The translations under genes were made by a program, and so were the position numbers. A stretch of DNA of 64,000 nt from NCBI GenBank assembly GCA_902595715.1, contig CACJRI010000001.1, positions 114,406 through 178,405 of the forward strand. Direction: 5' to 3'. Each line of letters begins with the position of its first letter. The first letter of the stretch is position 1. The stretch is from an uncultured SAR86 cluster bacterium (GTDB lineage Bacteria; Pseudomonadota; Gammaproteobacteria; Magnimaribacterales; AG-339-G14). Under the pieces are notes generated by a model, which saw nothing but the letters and a program-made list of their open reading frames with translations, was not told the DNA's origin and made no database searches. Positions 27,231 through 35,536 of the stretch are shown here, in pieces.

Positions 27231-28261
27231 TGTCGAAAACAATAGAAACAGATATCGTCATAATTGGTGCAGGTCCTGTTGGACTGTTTACAGTTTTTGA
27301 AGCTGGTCTTTTGGGTTTGGATTGTCATTTGATCGATAACTTAGATAAGGTCGGTGGGCAGTGTATAGAACTCTATCCGGAAAAGCCGATTTACGATATT
27401 CCAGGGGTAGCTAATCAAACCGGAAAAGAACACATTGACGCCCTACTAGAACAAATTAAGCCGTTTTCTTATGAGACACATCTCAACCAGAGAGTAGATG
27501 TTTTAGAAGAGCTGCCAGATAATTTCTGGAGGGTTGTTACTAATGAAAATGCTGAATTTAAGACGAAAAATGTTTTTATAGCTGCAGGAGCTGGTGCCTT
27601 TGAACCCAGAAAACCACCAGTCGAAGACCCTGATAAATTCTTATCCAAAGGTGTCGACTATGCAATTAAGGAAAAAGATAAATACAAAGATAAAGAAATT
27701 GTCATTTTCGGTGGTGGAGATAGTGCTCTAGATTGGTCAGTTGAGTTGTCAAAAATTGCTAAGAAAATTTTCCTAGTACATAGAAGAGATGACTTTAGAG
27801 GAGCAGAACATACTGAAAATCAAATGAGGGAGTTGGTGAAGGATGGCAAAATTGAATTAAAAATACCTTTTGTAATTAAATCCATAAAAGGAGGCTCATC
27901 TTTTGAAGGCGTTGAGCTAATGCATTTTGAAACCAAAGAAGATGAAATTTTAGAATGCGATGAAGCACTTTTTTTCTTTGGTTTGAACAAGCAACTTGGT
28001 CCCATCTTGGATTGGGAAATAGATTTGGATGGAAAAAAAATTGCCGTTGATACTGAAAATTACCAAACAAATAAAGAAGGTATATTTGCTGTTGGAGACA
28101 TAAATACTTACCCTGGCAAACTAGATTTAATCTTATGCGGGTTTCATGAAACTACAATAGCAGTTCAAGAGGCTTACAAAAGAATTAATCCTGGAAAACG
28201 GGTGCCTTTTGGTTACACCACCTCAAATAAAGGTCTACAAGAAAAATTAGGCGTTAAATAA
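27230..28261 (+). CDS. Ferredoxin-NADP+ reductase, thioredoxin-reductase-like type
   Basis: The 343-residue flavoprotein has an FAD motif GAGPVGLFTVFEAG, the GGQCIELYPEKPIYDIPG segment and an NADPH motif FGGGDSALDW with HRRDDFRG. It lacks the CxxC of thioredoxin reductase, which marks the TrxR-like ferredoxin-NADP reductase (YumC-type). It would pass electrons between NADPH and ferredoxin in the cytoplasm. It follows the tRNA-binding ORF with a TAATG overlap and its 3' end overlaps the convergent SDR by 8 bases. Confidence 0.88.
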   Translation: MSKTIETDIVIIGAGPVGLFTVFEAGLLGLDCHLIDNLDKVGGQCIELYPEKPIYDIPGVANQTGKEHIDALLEQIKPFSYETHLNQRVDVLEELPDNFWRVVTNENAEFKTKNVFIAAGAGAFEPRKPPVEDPDKFLSKGVDYAIKEKDKYKDKEIVIFGGGDSALDWSVELSKIAKKIFLVHRRDDFRGAEHTENQMRELVKDGKIELKIPFVIKSIKGGSSFEGVELMHFETKEDEILECDEALFFFGLNKQLGPILDWEIDLDGKKIAVDTENYQTNKEGIFAVGDINTYPGKLDLILCGFHETTIAVQEAYKRINPGKRVPFGYTTSNKGLQEKLGVK

Positions 28262-29030
28262 GATTGGTAGAATTTCCACCATCGACAGATATGTTTTGTC
28301 CAGAAATATAGGCCGCTTGTTTTGAACAAAGAAAGGTACAAATACCAGAAAACTCTTCTACTGTTCCCATTCTTTTTGCAGTTAATGTATCCTCAAGCTC
28401 TTTTTTTGCTTCTTCATAAGTTGAGTCCGCTAATTTTGCTTGAAAGTTTAAAATTTGAGTCTGTCTATCGGTATCAATTCTTTCTGGCAATACGTTATTT
28501 ATAGTTATGTTGTATTGTGCAACTTCTCGAGATAAAGCTTTTGATAATCCATGCAAACCGGAACGAGCCGAAGTTGAAAGCCCCATTATTAAATGAGGAT
28601 TTTTAACCATTGCTGAAGTTATATTGACTATGCGTCCAAAATTTTTTTCTTTCATTTTTGGTATCACGGCTTGCATGAGTAAAGCCGATTGAGTGAAATT
28701 AGATTTTATTGCTGAAAGGAAATCTTCTTCAGTCCAATCAAAAAAATTTCCAGGTGGTGGACCACCACTGTTATTAATCAAAATATCTGGATCAGGACAA
28801 GCTTCAAGCAAAGCTGACCTAGTAGAAGAATCCTCCATTGATCCTAATACAGAGGTTACTTTAAAACCTTTCTTTAAAAACTCTTCTTCAGTTTTTTTTA
28901 AATTTTCTTTATTAACTCCATTTATGACGATTTCAGCACCTTCTTTTGCTAAATCATGAGCGCATGCTTTTCCTAGACCTCTACTGGAAGCACAAATAAT
29001 TGCTTTTTTTCCCGAAATGCCTAAATCCAT
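28254..29030 (-). CDS. Divergent short-chain dehydrogenase/reductase family protein
   Basis: The 258-residue protein has an SDR fold with NNSGG (86-90) and a C-terminal GGNSTNLI, but the cofactor motif reads CASSRGLG in place of TGxxxGxG. The usual YxxxK is replaced: after NITSAM the expected place reads LSTSAR. This matches a known divergent SDR subgroup whose members lack the perfect catalytic tetrad. Oxidoreductase activity is therefore uncertain. It lies 3 bases after the ring-cleavage dioxygenase gene, so it probably serves the same pathway. Confidence 0.8.
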   Translation of the reverse strand: MDLGISGKKAIICASSRGLGKACAHDLAKEGAEIVINGVNKENLKKTEEEFLKKGFKVTSVLGSMEDSSTRSALLEACPDPDILINNSGGPPPGNFFDWTEEDFLSAIKSNFTQSALLMQAVIPKMKEKNFGRIVNITSAMVKNPHLIMGLSTSARSGLHGLSKALSREVAQYNITINNVLPERIDTDRQTQILNFQAKLADSTYEEAKKELEDTLTAKRMGTVEEFSGICTFLCSKQAAYISGQNISVDGGNSTNLI

Positions 29031-29033
29031 TTG

Positions 29034-30044
29034 TTAGCCATTTTCTGCATTGCCAAAAGTATTGCTTATTGCAGGGCCCCATTGAGATTCAGCAGGTTCT
29101 TGACCTAAGCCAGCTTCGTCAGTGATAACGTTTAAGTCTCTCGTAGGGAAGGTGTTATCAAACATGTCGCCATCTGTCTGGTGTTCGTGAGTCTGTCCGA
29201 ATGGATTTCGCCAATAGTCAAAAAGTTGGCTTCCCTGATAATGACGACCAATGCCCCATTCCTGAAAATAATTAAACTCCTCTTTTTTAGATTCAAGCAT
29301 CTCATTCCCTGTAAATACATCATCGATATTGAACATTTCAAAAGAAACATGATTCATGACAGGCTTACCTTCTGAAAACATATCTGCAGGCATAAAGAAA
29401 ATAGTGTGATGATCTGCAGGCTCCATACCTTTGTCTAGTCTTGAAAAGACTCCTTGCAAAGGAGTATTTGGATCTTTAGGATCTCCAAGAAAAAGTCTAT
29501 CGGTTGCGATGAATCCTAAATTTTTTTGATACCATTCAAAAGATTCTTTTACATTTCGAGCATTAAGACCTGCATGGGCAAATCTTAAAATTCTTGGATA
29601 AGATCCCTTTAAAAATCTTTTCATTTGATTAACTCTATTTACGGTCCTGCCCTCATTTGTTGGAATAGTTTCAGAAGTTTTTTCTTCCAGACTTTCAATG
29701 CCATAAACTACCTCTACACCGAAACCATCTAGATCATGTCCTTTAGATACCAAACCTCCTCCTGGAGTATCAAGCTCTTCTATATCAGAGAAAGCTTCTG
29801 TTTTACTGATTTTTTCTAAGTCTTCCATTGATGATGCGACAAACGCCAGACTTATAAATTTCTTTTCTCCTTTAAGAACTTTTTCGATAAAAGGTTGAGT
29901 ACCATCGCCTTTCATTAATAATATATCTTCTGTCTTCTCAACTGTGTGCATTCCAAAATGAATTAAAAACTGTTCTTGTATATCTAAATCTGGACATTGC
30001 AAAGTACAGTATTGAACATCGATTGCTTTAATAATTGGTTCCAT
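29034..30044 (-). CDS. Extradiol ring-cleavage dioxygenase, VOC family
   Basis: The 336-residue protein has two VOC modules. Candidate iron ligands in the second are His157 (RFAHAGLN), His232 (MNHVSFEMF) and Glu287 (PFGQTHEH), spaced as in type I extradiol dioxygenases such as BphC. It would cleave a catecholic ring next to the hydroxyls. I chose the ATG at 30044, with GGAG 8 bases upstream, over an ATG at 30128 that would add 28 unlikely residues and overlap the divergent gene. It is divergent from a flavin hydroxylase, a typical aromatic-degradation pairing. Confidence 0.8.
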   Translation of the reverse strand: MEPIIKAIDVQYCTLQCPDLDIQEQFLIHFGMHTVEKTEDILLMKGDGTQPFIEKVLKGEKKFISLAFVASSMEDLEKISKTEAFSDIEELDTPGGGLVSKGHDLDGFGVEVVYGIESLEEKTSETIPTNEGRTVNRVNQMKRFLKGSYPRILRFAHAGLNARNVKESFEWYQKNLGFIATDRLFLGDPKDPNTPLQGVFSRLDKGMEPADHHTIFFMPADMFSEGKPVMNHVSFEMFNIDDVFTGNEMLESKKEEFNYFQEWGIGRHYQGSQLFDYWRNPFGQTHEHQTDGDMFDNTFPTRDLNVITDEAGLGQEPAESQWGPAISNTFGNAENG

Positions 30045-30106
30045 CGTTTTCTCCGCAAATAAATAAAAACTATTATAATGAATTTTATAAATCTTAACGC
30101 TCATTA

Positions 30107-31603
30107 ATGGAACAATTTGATATAGCAATTTGTGGTTATGGACCAGTAGGTTCTACTTTTGCAGGCTTAATGGGTAAGTTAGGCCATAAAGTTCTAGTTA
30201 TCGAAAGAAACATTGGTCCCTCGCCTACGGCTAGAGCTATCAATACAGATGGAGAACAACTCAGAACTTTTGATAGGCTGGGTATTGCAGAAAAAGTTGT
30301 TGAAAATTCGCATGAAGTTCATCGCGTTCATTTTGGCGATGCAAATTTAAATCCAATACAAACTATTGAACAGCCAGTAGGAGTCTCTGCCATGGGTTGG
30401 CCAAATCAAGTGTTGTTTTATCAACCTGAATTAGAAGGATTCATAAGAGCCTCGGTAGAATCAGAAAATAATATCGTGATTAAAGAAGGAACCGAATTAG
30501 TAAGTTTTGATGATTCAGCTGAAGGATTGACTATAAACTGCAAAAACTCAGACGGTGACTTATCGTTTTTTTCAAAATATCTTATCGGATGTGATGGAGC
30601 AAGCAGCTTTGTTAGAAGAGAGTTAAATGTTGACTTAGAAGATTTTGAATACAATCAGGAATGGCTGGTTTGTGATGCTCATTTGACTAAGAAAGTAAAT
30701 ATTCCAGAAAAAGAAGCTATGCAAGTATGCGATCCACAAAGACCTGGAACTTACGTACCTGGCAGGCGTGGACATCTTAGATTTGAATTTAAAAAAATGC
30801 CTGGAGAGGATTCAAAAGAATTAGAAAAAGAAGAGAACGTTTGGAAACTTTTAAAGCCATGGATTAATGAAAATAATGCCAAGCTAGAAAGAGCTCAAGT
30901 ATATTCTTTTCATGCTTGTATAGCTGAAACTTGGCGTAAAGGTAATGTCTTAATTGCCGGCGATGCTGCTCACCAAATGCCGCCATTTATGGGGGCTGGG
31001 ATGGGAACTGGCATTAGAGATATAACAAATATTTCTTGGAAGTTGGATCTCTTACTTAAAAATAAAGCCAATGAAGGAATACTAGATACCTATCAAAAAG
31101 AAAGACATTCTCATGCTAAGTGGACCATCGCACAGACAGTCACGATTGGTCAGGTAATTGAAGGATTTTGTGCCGCTGCAGAAGGTAAAGAATATGAGCC
31201 AAAGGGTCCCAGTTACGATGTGAATTTTCCCCATATTCCAGCAGGGATTTATAGTGATCCTGCTGATATGATAACTGGAGTTCCCATACCACAACCCATC
31301 CTTTCAAAAAATAATAAAAAAGAAATGCTTGATCGAATCATTAATGGAAATTTTGCAGTTTTAACCCAAGAATCAAATTTGGATTTATCTGACAAAGCAA
31401 AATCTATTATTGATTTGCTTGGTATTAAATTGGTGAGAATAGAACCTAATGAGGATTCTGAGGAAAGACTCAAAACTGTTTTTGAAAAATATAGAGCGGT
31501 TTTAGTTAGACCAGATAAATATACCTATGGTGGCGTAGAAAATATCTCTTCCCTTTCAGACATGATTGAATCTTTGGAAAAAGAATTTTCTCTTAATATA
31601 TGA
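30107..31603 (+). CDS. FAD-dependent aromatic hydroxylase (MhpA/PheA-like)
   Basis: The 498-residue monooxygenase has the FAD motif GYGPVGS (10-16), a DG-type motif in LIGCDGASSFVRREL and the GD motif AGDAAHQMPP with Asp286. It resembles class A flavin hydroxylases such as 3-(3-hydroxyphenyl)propionate hydroxylase. It would add a hydroxyl to a phenolic ring using NAD(P)H and O2. The neighbouring divergent dioxygenase could cleave its catechol product. A 62-base spacer holds an ATTATAAT element (30072-30079) but no clear -35. Its end overlaps fabD by 4 bases. Confidence 0.85.
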   Translation: MEQFDIAICGYGPVGSTFAGLMGKLGHKVLVIERNIGPSPTARAINTDGEQLRTFDRLGIAEKVVENSHEVHRVHFGDANLNPIQTIEQPVGVSAMGWPNQVLFYQPELEGFIRASVESENNIVIKEGTELVSFDDSAEGLTINCKNSDGDLSFFSKYLIGCDGASSFVRRELNVDLEDFEYNQEWLVCDAHLTKKVNIPEKEAMQVCDPQRPGTYVPGRRGHLRFEFKKMPGEDSKELEKEENVWKLLKPWINENNAKLERAQVYSFHACIAETWRKGNVLIAGDAAHQMPPFMGAGMGTGIRDITNISWKLDLLLKNKANEGILDTYQKERHSHAKWTIAQTVTIGQVIEGFCAAAEGKEYEPKGPSYDVNFPHIPAGIYSDPADMITGVPIPQPILSKNNKKEMLDRIINGNFAVLTQESNLDLSDKAKSIIDLLGIKLVRIEPNEDSEERLKTVFEKYRAVLVRPDKYTYGGVENISSLSDMIESLEKEFSLNI

Positions 31604-32505
31604 AAGCATTATTGTTTCCAGGCCAAGGTGTCCAAAAGGTTGGCATGCTGAATTCACTTTTTGAAGAAGTCTCTGAAGTAAAATCTATCATTGATGAAGT
31701 TTCCAAATCCCTAGATTTTGATTTAGAAGATTTACTCCGAAACGGACCGGAAGAAAAAATAAATCTTACTGAATTCTCACAACCAACAATCTTGGTTACG
31801 AGTGTCTTATTAGCTAAATATTCTAATAAACTTTCTAATATTGATATCACCGCGGGTTTATCTTTAGGTGAATATTCAGCTTTGGTTTATTCAAATTGTT
31901 TGGAATTGTCGGATGCAGTTAAGTTAGTAAATTACCGAGGAAGATTAATGCAAGAAGCAGTTCCAGAAGGAACTGCTGGAATGCTGGTTGTTTTGAATAT
32001 GCCAATCAACGATGTTTATAAAATGATAGATGATATAAACGAATCAGATGAAACTATAAACTTTTCCACCGATAATGCTGACGGTGTTTCAGTATTGGCT
32101 GGTAAGAACTCTGCAATAGAGGCTTGCAAAAACTACATCTCAAATGGTGAATTTAGAAGAGTTAAAACTCAGATGGTTCAAATGTCTGTTCCCTCTCATT
32201 GCTATTTACTTGATGAAGCTCAGGAAGAGCTTGCTAAATTACTCAATGAAGTAGAATTTAAAGTCCCTTCTATTCCGGTAATTCCAAATGTTCTTGCTCA
32301 ACCAACCTCCGATGTTGGAATGATACAAGATTCGCTTATTAATCAATTGACCAAGACAGTAAGATGGAGAGAAACTTTAGATTATCTCTTAAAGAATAAT
32401 CTTGCTTCATTGATTGATTCTGGTCCAGGCAAAACGATAATCAATATGGCTAGAAAAATTAAAGATATTGAAAAAATATCCCTTGAGGAAGATCAAATAT
32501 CGTAA
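31600..32505 (+). CDS. fabD: Malonyl-CoA:ACP transacylase
   Basis: The 301-residue enzyme has PGQGVQ near the start, the nucleophile Ser88 in GLSLGEYS and the partner His200 in VPSHCYLL. It loads malonyl groups on ACP for fatty-acid synthesis. In most relatives fabD lies between fabH and fabG; here it is 16 kb from the fabG-acpP-fabF genes and translationally coupled (ATGA overlap) to an aromatic hydroxylase. The 3' end overlaps the convergent argG by 13 bases. Confidence 0.93.
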   Translation: MKALLFPGQGVQKVGMLNSLFEEVSEVKSIIDEVSKSLDFDLEDLLRNGPEEKINLTEFSQPTILVTSVLLAKYSNKLSNIDITAGLSLGEYSALVYSNCLELSDAVKLVNYRGRLMQEAVPEGTAGMLVVLNMPINDVYKMIDDINESDETINFSTDNADGVSVLAGKNSAIEACKNYISNGEFRRVKTQMVQMSVPSHCYLLDEAQEELAKLLNEVEFKVPSIPVIPNVLAQPTSDVGMIQDSLINQLTKTVRWRETLDYLLKNNLASLIDSGPGKTIINMARKIKDIEKISLEEDQIS

Positions 32506-33671
32506 TCTAAAATATTTTTCTTGATATGAGATTTCATATCTTCATTTGAAAAGCCGCCTTCTTCTTCAAAACTTACTTTGTTTTCATTATATAAAGAATT
32601 AGGACTTTCTTTAGAAACTGAAATGATATTACCTTTGTAAAGTTTTACAGAAACCTTGCCGTTAACTTTATTGGATACAGAATCAATCTTGCTTTGAAGA
32701 TTAACTCTTTTATTACTCCACCATAAGCCCTCATAAATTAAAGCAGCATAGTCAGGGATTAATTTATCTTTATTTTTAATCTCTTCACCGGTTAAACATA
32801 AAGACTCCATAGCTCTTCTAGCTTTCAATAAAATGGTACCGCCTGGAGTTTCATAACAACCTCTTGATTTCATGCCAGTTACTCTAGACTCAACAATATC
32901 AATTCTTCCTATGCCATGTTTACCGCCAAGAAGGTTCAATTCTTTGAACAATTGTGCAGGTGATAATTTCTTGTCATTTAAAGCTACAGGATCTCCTTTT
33001 AAAAATTCGAGAGTTATTTCTTCAGGTTTTTCTGAAGCATCTTCCAATGATTTAGTGTTCAACCACATGTCTTCTGGTGGAGCATTATTTAAATCCTCCA
33101 AAACGCCTCCCTCGTAAGAAATATGCAATAAATTTTCATCCATTGAAAATGGCGGCTCTTCTGCTTTTGAAGCAGGCATGGGTATCTGATGATTAATGCA
33201 ATAATTCATTAAGTCTGTTCTCGATACCATATCCCAGTCTCGCCATGGTGCTATCACCTCTATGGATGGATTTAGAGCATGAGCCCCTATTTCAAATCTT
33301 ATTTGATCATTTCCCTTGCCGGTAGCCCCATGACAAATAATGTTTGTATCTTCTTGCTTACCTATATCAACGAGTTTTTTTGCAATTAAGGGCCTTGCGA
33401 TTGCAGTGCCTAAAAGATATTCCCCCTCAAAAATGGTATTGCACCTAAACATTGGATAAACGTATTCAGAAATAAATTCTTCAGTGAGATCTTCAACAAT
33501 TACTTTACTGGCTCCAAGATTTTTGGCTTTTTCTTCTAAATCATCTGAAATATCGCCCTGACCTAGATCAGCCGTATATGTTACAACATCTAGATTTTTT
33601 TCTTCCTGCAACCACTTAAGAATAACTGAAGTATCCAGGCCTCCTGAATAGGCTAAAATTACTTTTCTCAT
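32493..33671 (-). CDS. argG: Argininosuccinate synthase
   Basis: The 392-residue enzyme has the ATP pyrophosphatase motif AYSGGLDTS (7-15), GATGKGNDQIRFE and GRIDIVESRVTGMKSRG. It joins citrulline and aspartate in arginine synthesis. Length and motifs are normal. It is the last gene of the long minus-strand run, 42 bases after grxD. No other arg gene is present in the window. Confidence 0.96.
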   Translation of the reverse strand: MRKVILAYSGGLDTSVILKWLQEEKNLDVVTYTADLGQGDISDDLEEKAKNLGASKVIVEDLTEEFISEYVYPMFRCNTIFEGEYLLGTAIARPLIAKKLVDIGKQEDTNIICHGATGKGNDQIRFEIGAHALNPSIEVIAPWRDWDMVSRTDLMNYCINHQIPMPASKAEEPPFSMDENLLHISYEGGVLEDLNNAPPEDMWLNTKSLEDASEKPEEITLEFLKGDPVALNDKKLSPAQLFKELNLLGGKHGIGRIDIVESRVTGMKSRGCYETPGGTILLKARRAMESLCLTGEEIKNKDKLIPDYAALIYEGLWWSNKRVNLQSKIDSVSNKVNGKVSVKLYKGNIISVSKESPNSLYNENKVSFEEEGGFSNEDMKSHIKKNILDYDI

Positions 33672-33713
33672 AACAAAATTAGACAGCTAAACAATATTTG
33701 AGTTTAGAATGAT

Positions 33714-34028
33714 TTAACTTTCTACAGAGTCAATCAATTCTTGCATTTCCCCAGACTGATACATTTCAAACATGATATCGCTGCCTCCAATTAGTTCACC
33801 ATTTACGAATAATTGAGGAAAAGTTGGCCAATTTGATACAGTTGGAAGTGTTTCTCTTATCTCAGGATTTGAAAGGATATCTACAAAAGAGAATTCCTTT
33901 CCACACGCCATTAATATTTGAGTAGCTCTTTGTGAAAAGCCACACTGAGGTTGCTCAGGTGAGCCTTTCATATATAAGAGAATTTGGTTATCTGCTATTT
34001 GAGACTTAATTTTTTCTTCGGTAGTCAT
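33714..34028 (-). CDS. grxD: Monothiol glutaredoxin, Grx4/GrxD type
   Basis: The 104-residue protein has the monothiol site C29-G-F-S32 and the WPTFPQLFVNGELIGG region of CGFS glutaredoxins. These bind and pass on [2Fe-2S] clusters in the cytoplasm. Length is normal. It overlaps pdxJ by 4 bases and precedes argG. Confidence 0.93.
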   Translation of the reverse strand: MTTEEKIKSQIADNQILLYMKGSPEQPQCGFSQRATQILMACGKEFSFVDILSNPEIRETLPTVSNWPTFPQLFVNGELIGGSDIMFEMYQSGEMQELIDSVES

Positions 34029-34765
34029 TGCGTTATTTTAATATATTTCTGAACTGTATTCTCTATTCCATAGACTAATGCTTCAGATATTAGTGCATGT
34101 CCTATAGATACTTCCTTGATAACTCCATAAGATAATAATGTAGGTAAATTATCTAAATTCAAGTCATGACCTGCATTAACCTCAAGATCAATTTCATTAG
34201 CATATTCAACAGCTTCTTTGTAAGAGTTAAGGACAATTTCATCTTTCTTTTCAAAAGCCTCAGCAAAAGGGCCAGTGTATATCTCTACTCGGTCGACGCC
34301 GATATCTTTTGCTGCATCTAATTGGGATTTATCAGGATCAATAAAAATGCTACTTCGAATATTATTGTCTTTAAGATAATTTAAGACTTCTTTTAACTTG
34401 TTATGTTCAGAATGAATATTCCAGCCATGATCTGAAGTTAATTGATTACGGTCGTCGGGAACAAGCGTGCATTGGGATGGAATTATTGCATCGATAAGAT
34501 TCAAAAATCCTGGGTAATCTCCTGATCGTTCTTCATAGGGATTCCCTTCTATATTAAATTCTACATTTAACTCTTTTGTTAACAATGATAAGTCTGACAA
34601 ATCGTCGGGTCGAATGTGTCTCAAATCCGGCCTAGGATGGACTGTAATTCCAGCAGCTCCAGCTTCAATTATTTTCTTTGAAAAAAATTCCAACGATGGA
34701 TTATTTCCTTTTCTGGAATTTCTAATTAATGCAATTTTGTTGATGTTTACGCTTAATTTTGTCAT
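34025..34765 (-). CDS. pdxJ: Pyridoxine 5'-phosphate synthase
   Basis: The 246-residue TIM-barrel enzyme has SVNINKIALIRNSR, ITVHPRPDLRHI (His43, Arg45, His50), FNIEGNP and NAGHDLNLDNL. It condenses 1-deoxyxylulose-5-phosphate with 3-amino-2-oxopropyl phosphate to make vitamin B6. From memory, the NINK start, the HPRPD form and CTLVPD...TSDHGWN fit the PdxJ type of Bacteroidetes and Alphaproteobacteria better than the E. coli type (NIDH, HLRED, CLVPE). It overlaps neighbours by 1 and 4 bases, so it is well settled in this operon. Confidence 0.92.
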   Translation of the reverse strand: MTKLSVNINKIALIRNSRKGNNPSLEFFSKKIIEAGAAGITVHPRPDLRHIRPDDLSDLSLLTKELNVEFNIEGNPYEERSGDYPGFLNLIDAIIPSQCTLVPDDRNQLTSDHGWNIHSEHNKLKEVLNYLKDNNIRSSIFIDPDKSQLDAAKDIGVDRVEIYTGPFAEAFEKKDEIVLNSYKEAVEYANEIDLEVNAGHDLNLDNLPTLLSYGVIKEVSIGHALISEALVYGIENTVQKYIKITQ

Positions 34766-35526
34766 TACATAAAGTTTTGCAAGCCATCATAAACTAACTT
34801 TAGTCCTGCGATAAGCGTACAAAAATAACCAATGCGATAAAACCAATCTTGATTTATTTTATCTACTAAATATGCTCCTGCATAAACTCCTAGAGGAGCA
34901 AGAGGCAGAAGCATCAAAGAAGTATAAATATTTTGAAAATTCATTTGACCTAAATAAGCGTAAGGAAAGATTTTGAATAAATTTATCAATAAATAAAATA
35001 GTCCTGCTGTAGCGACATATATTCTTCTGTCTAGCCTCATTGGCAAAAGATAAAAGCTTAACGGAAGACCTCCTGCGTGAATGGAAAAACTTGTAAATCC
35101 GGATAAGGAGGGCCAAAAATATGAACCCCATAAAGAGGGTGTTCTTGGTTGAGTTGAATTTTTTCGCAAATAATAGTCTAAGCAAAAAATAACTGCCATT
35201 AGACCAATAATAACTCTGATACTATCTTCAGAAAGATAACTAAACGAGAAGGTACCAATGACGATGCCTAGAAATGCCAGTGGTACTATGAATTTTAAAA
35301 TTTTCACATCCCACATTCTGCGATATCTCCAGACCGTTACAAGATCCATGAAAATCAATGGAAGCAATAGAATAGCTACTGCTTGAAAAGGAGGAATAAA
35401 AATAGAAAGCATTGGAATGGCAAGCAATGAGCCAAATGAACCAGCTCCAATAAAACCACCCTTGCCCATTCCGTGGAGGAATACTGAAACTACTGCAATT
35501 AAATAAAAGTATGGCTCTAAAATCAT
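34765..35526 (-). CDS. TauE/SafE family membrane transporter
   Basis: The 253-residue protein has about eight hydrophobic segments in two halves and GMGKGGFIGAGSFGSLLAIP near the N-terminus, typical of TauE/SafE permeases. These export sulfite or organosulfur anions in known cases; the substrate here is not known. It lies 10 bases after the serine hydrolase gene and shares one base with pdxJ. Confidence 0.85.
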   Translation of the reverse strand: MILEPYFYLIAVVSVFLHGMGKGGFIGAGSFGSLLAIPMLSIFIPPFQAVAILLLPLIFMDLVTVWRYRRMWDVKILKFIVPLAFLGIVIGTFSFSYLSEDSIRVIIGLMAVIFCLDYYLRKNSTQPRTPSLWGSYFWPSLSGFTSFSIHAGGLPLSFYLLPMRLDRRIYVATAGLFYLLINLFKIFPYAYLGQMNFQNIYTSLMLLPLAPLGVYAGAYLVDKINQDWFYRIGYFCTLIAGLKLVYDGLQNFM

Positions 35527-35536
35527 TTAAATATGA

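Noticed and set aside
30045..30128. Longer start for the extradiol dioxygenase
   Set aside because: The 28 extra residues do not fit the family start, and the ATG at 30044 has a GGAG site at good distance.
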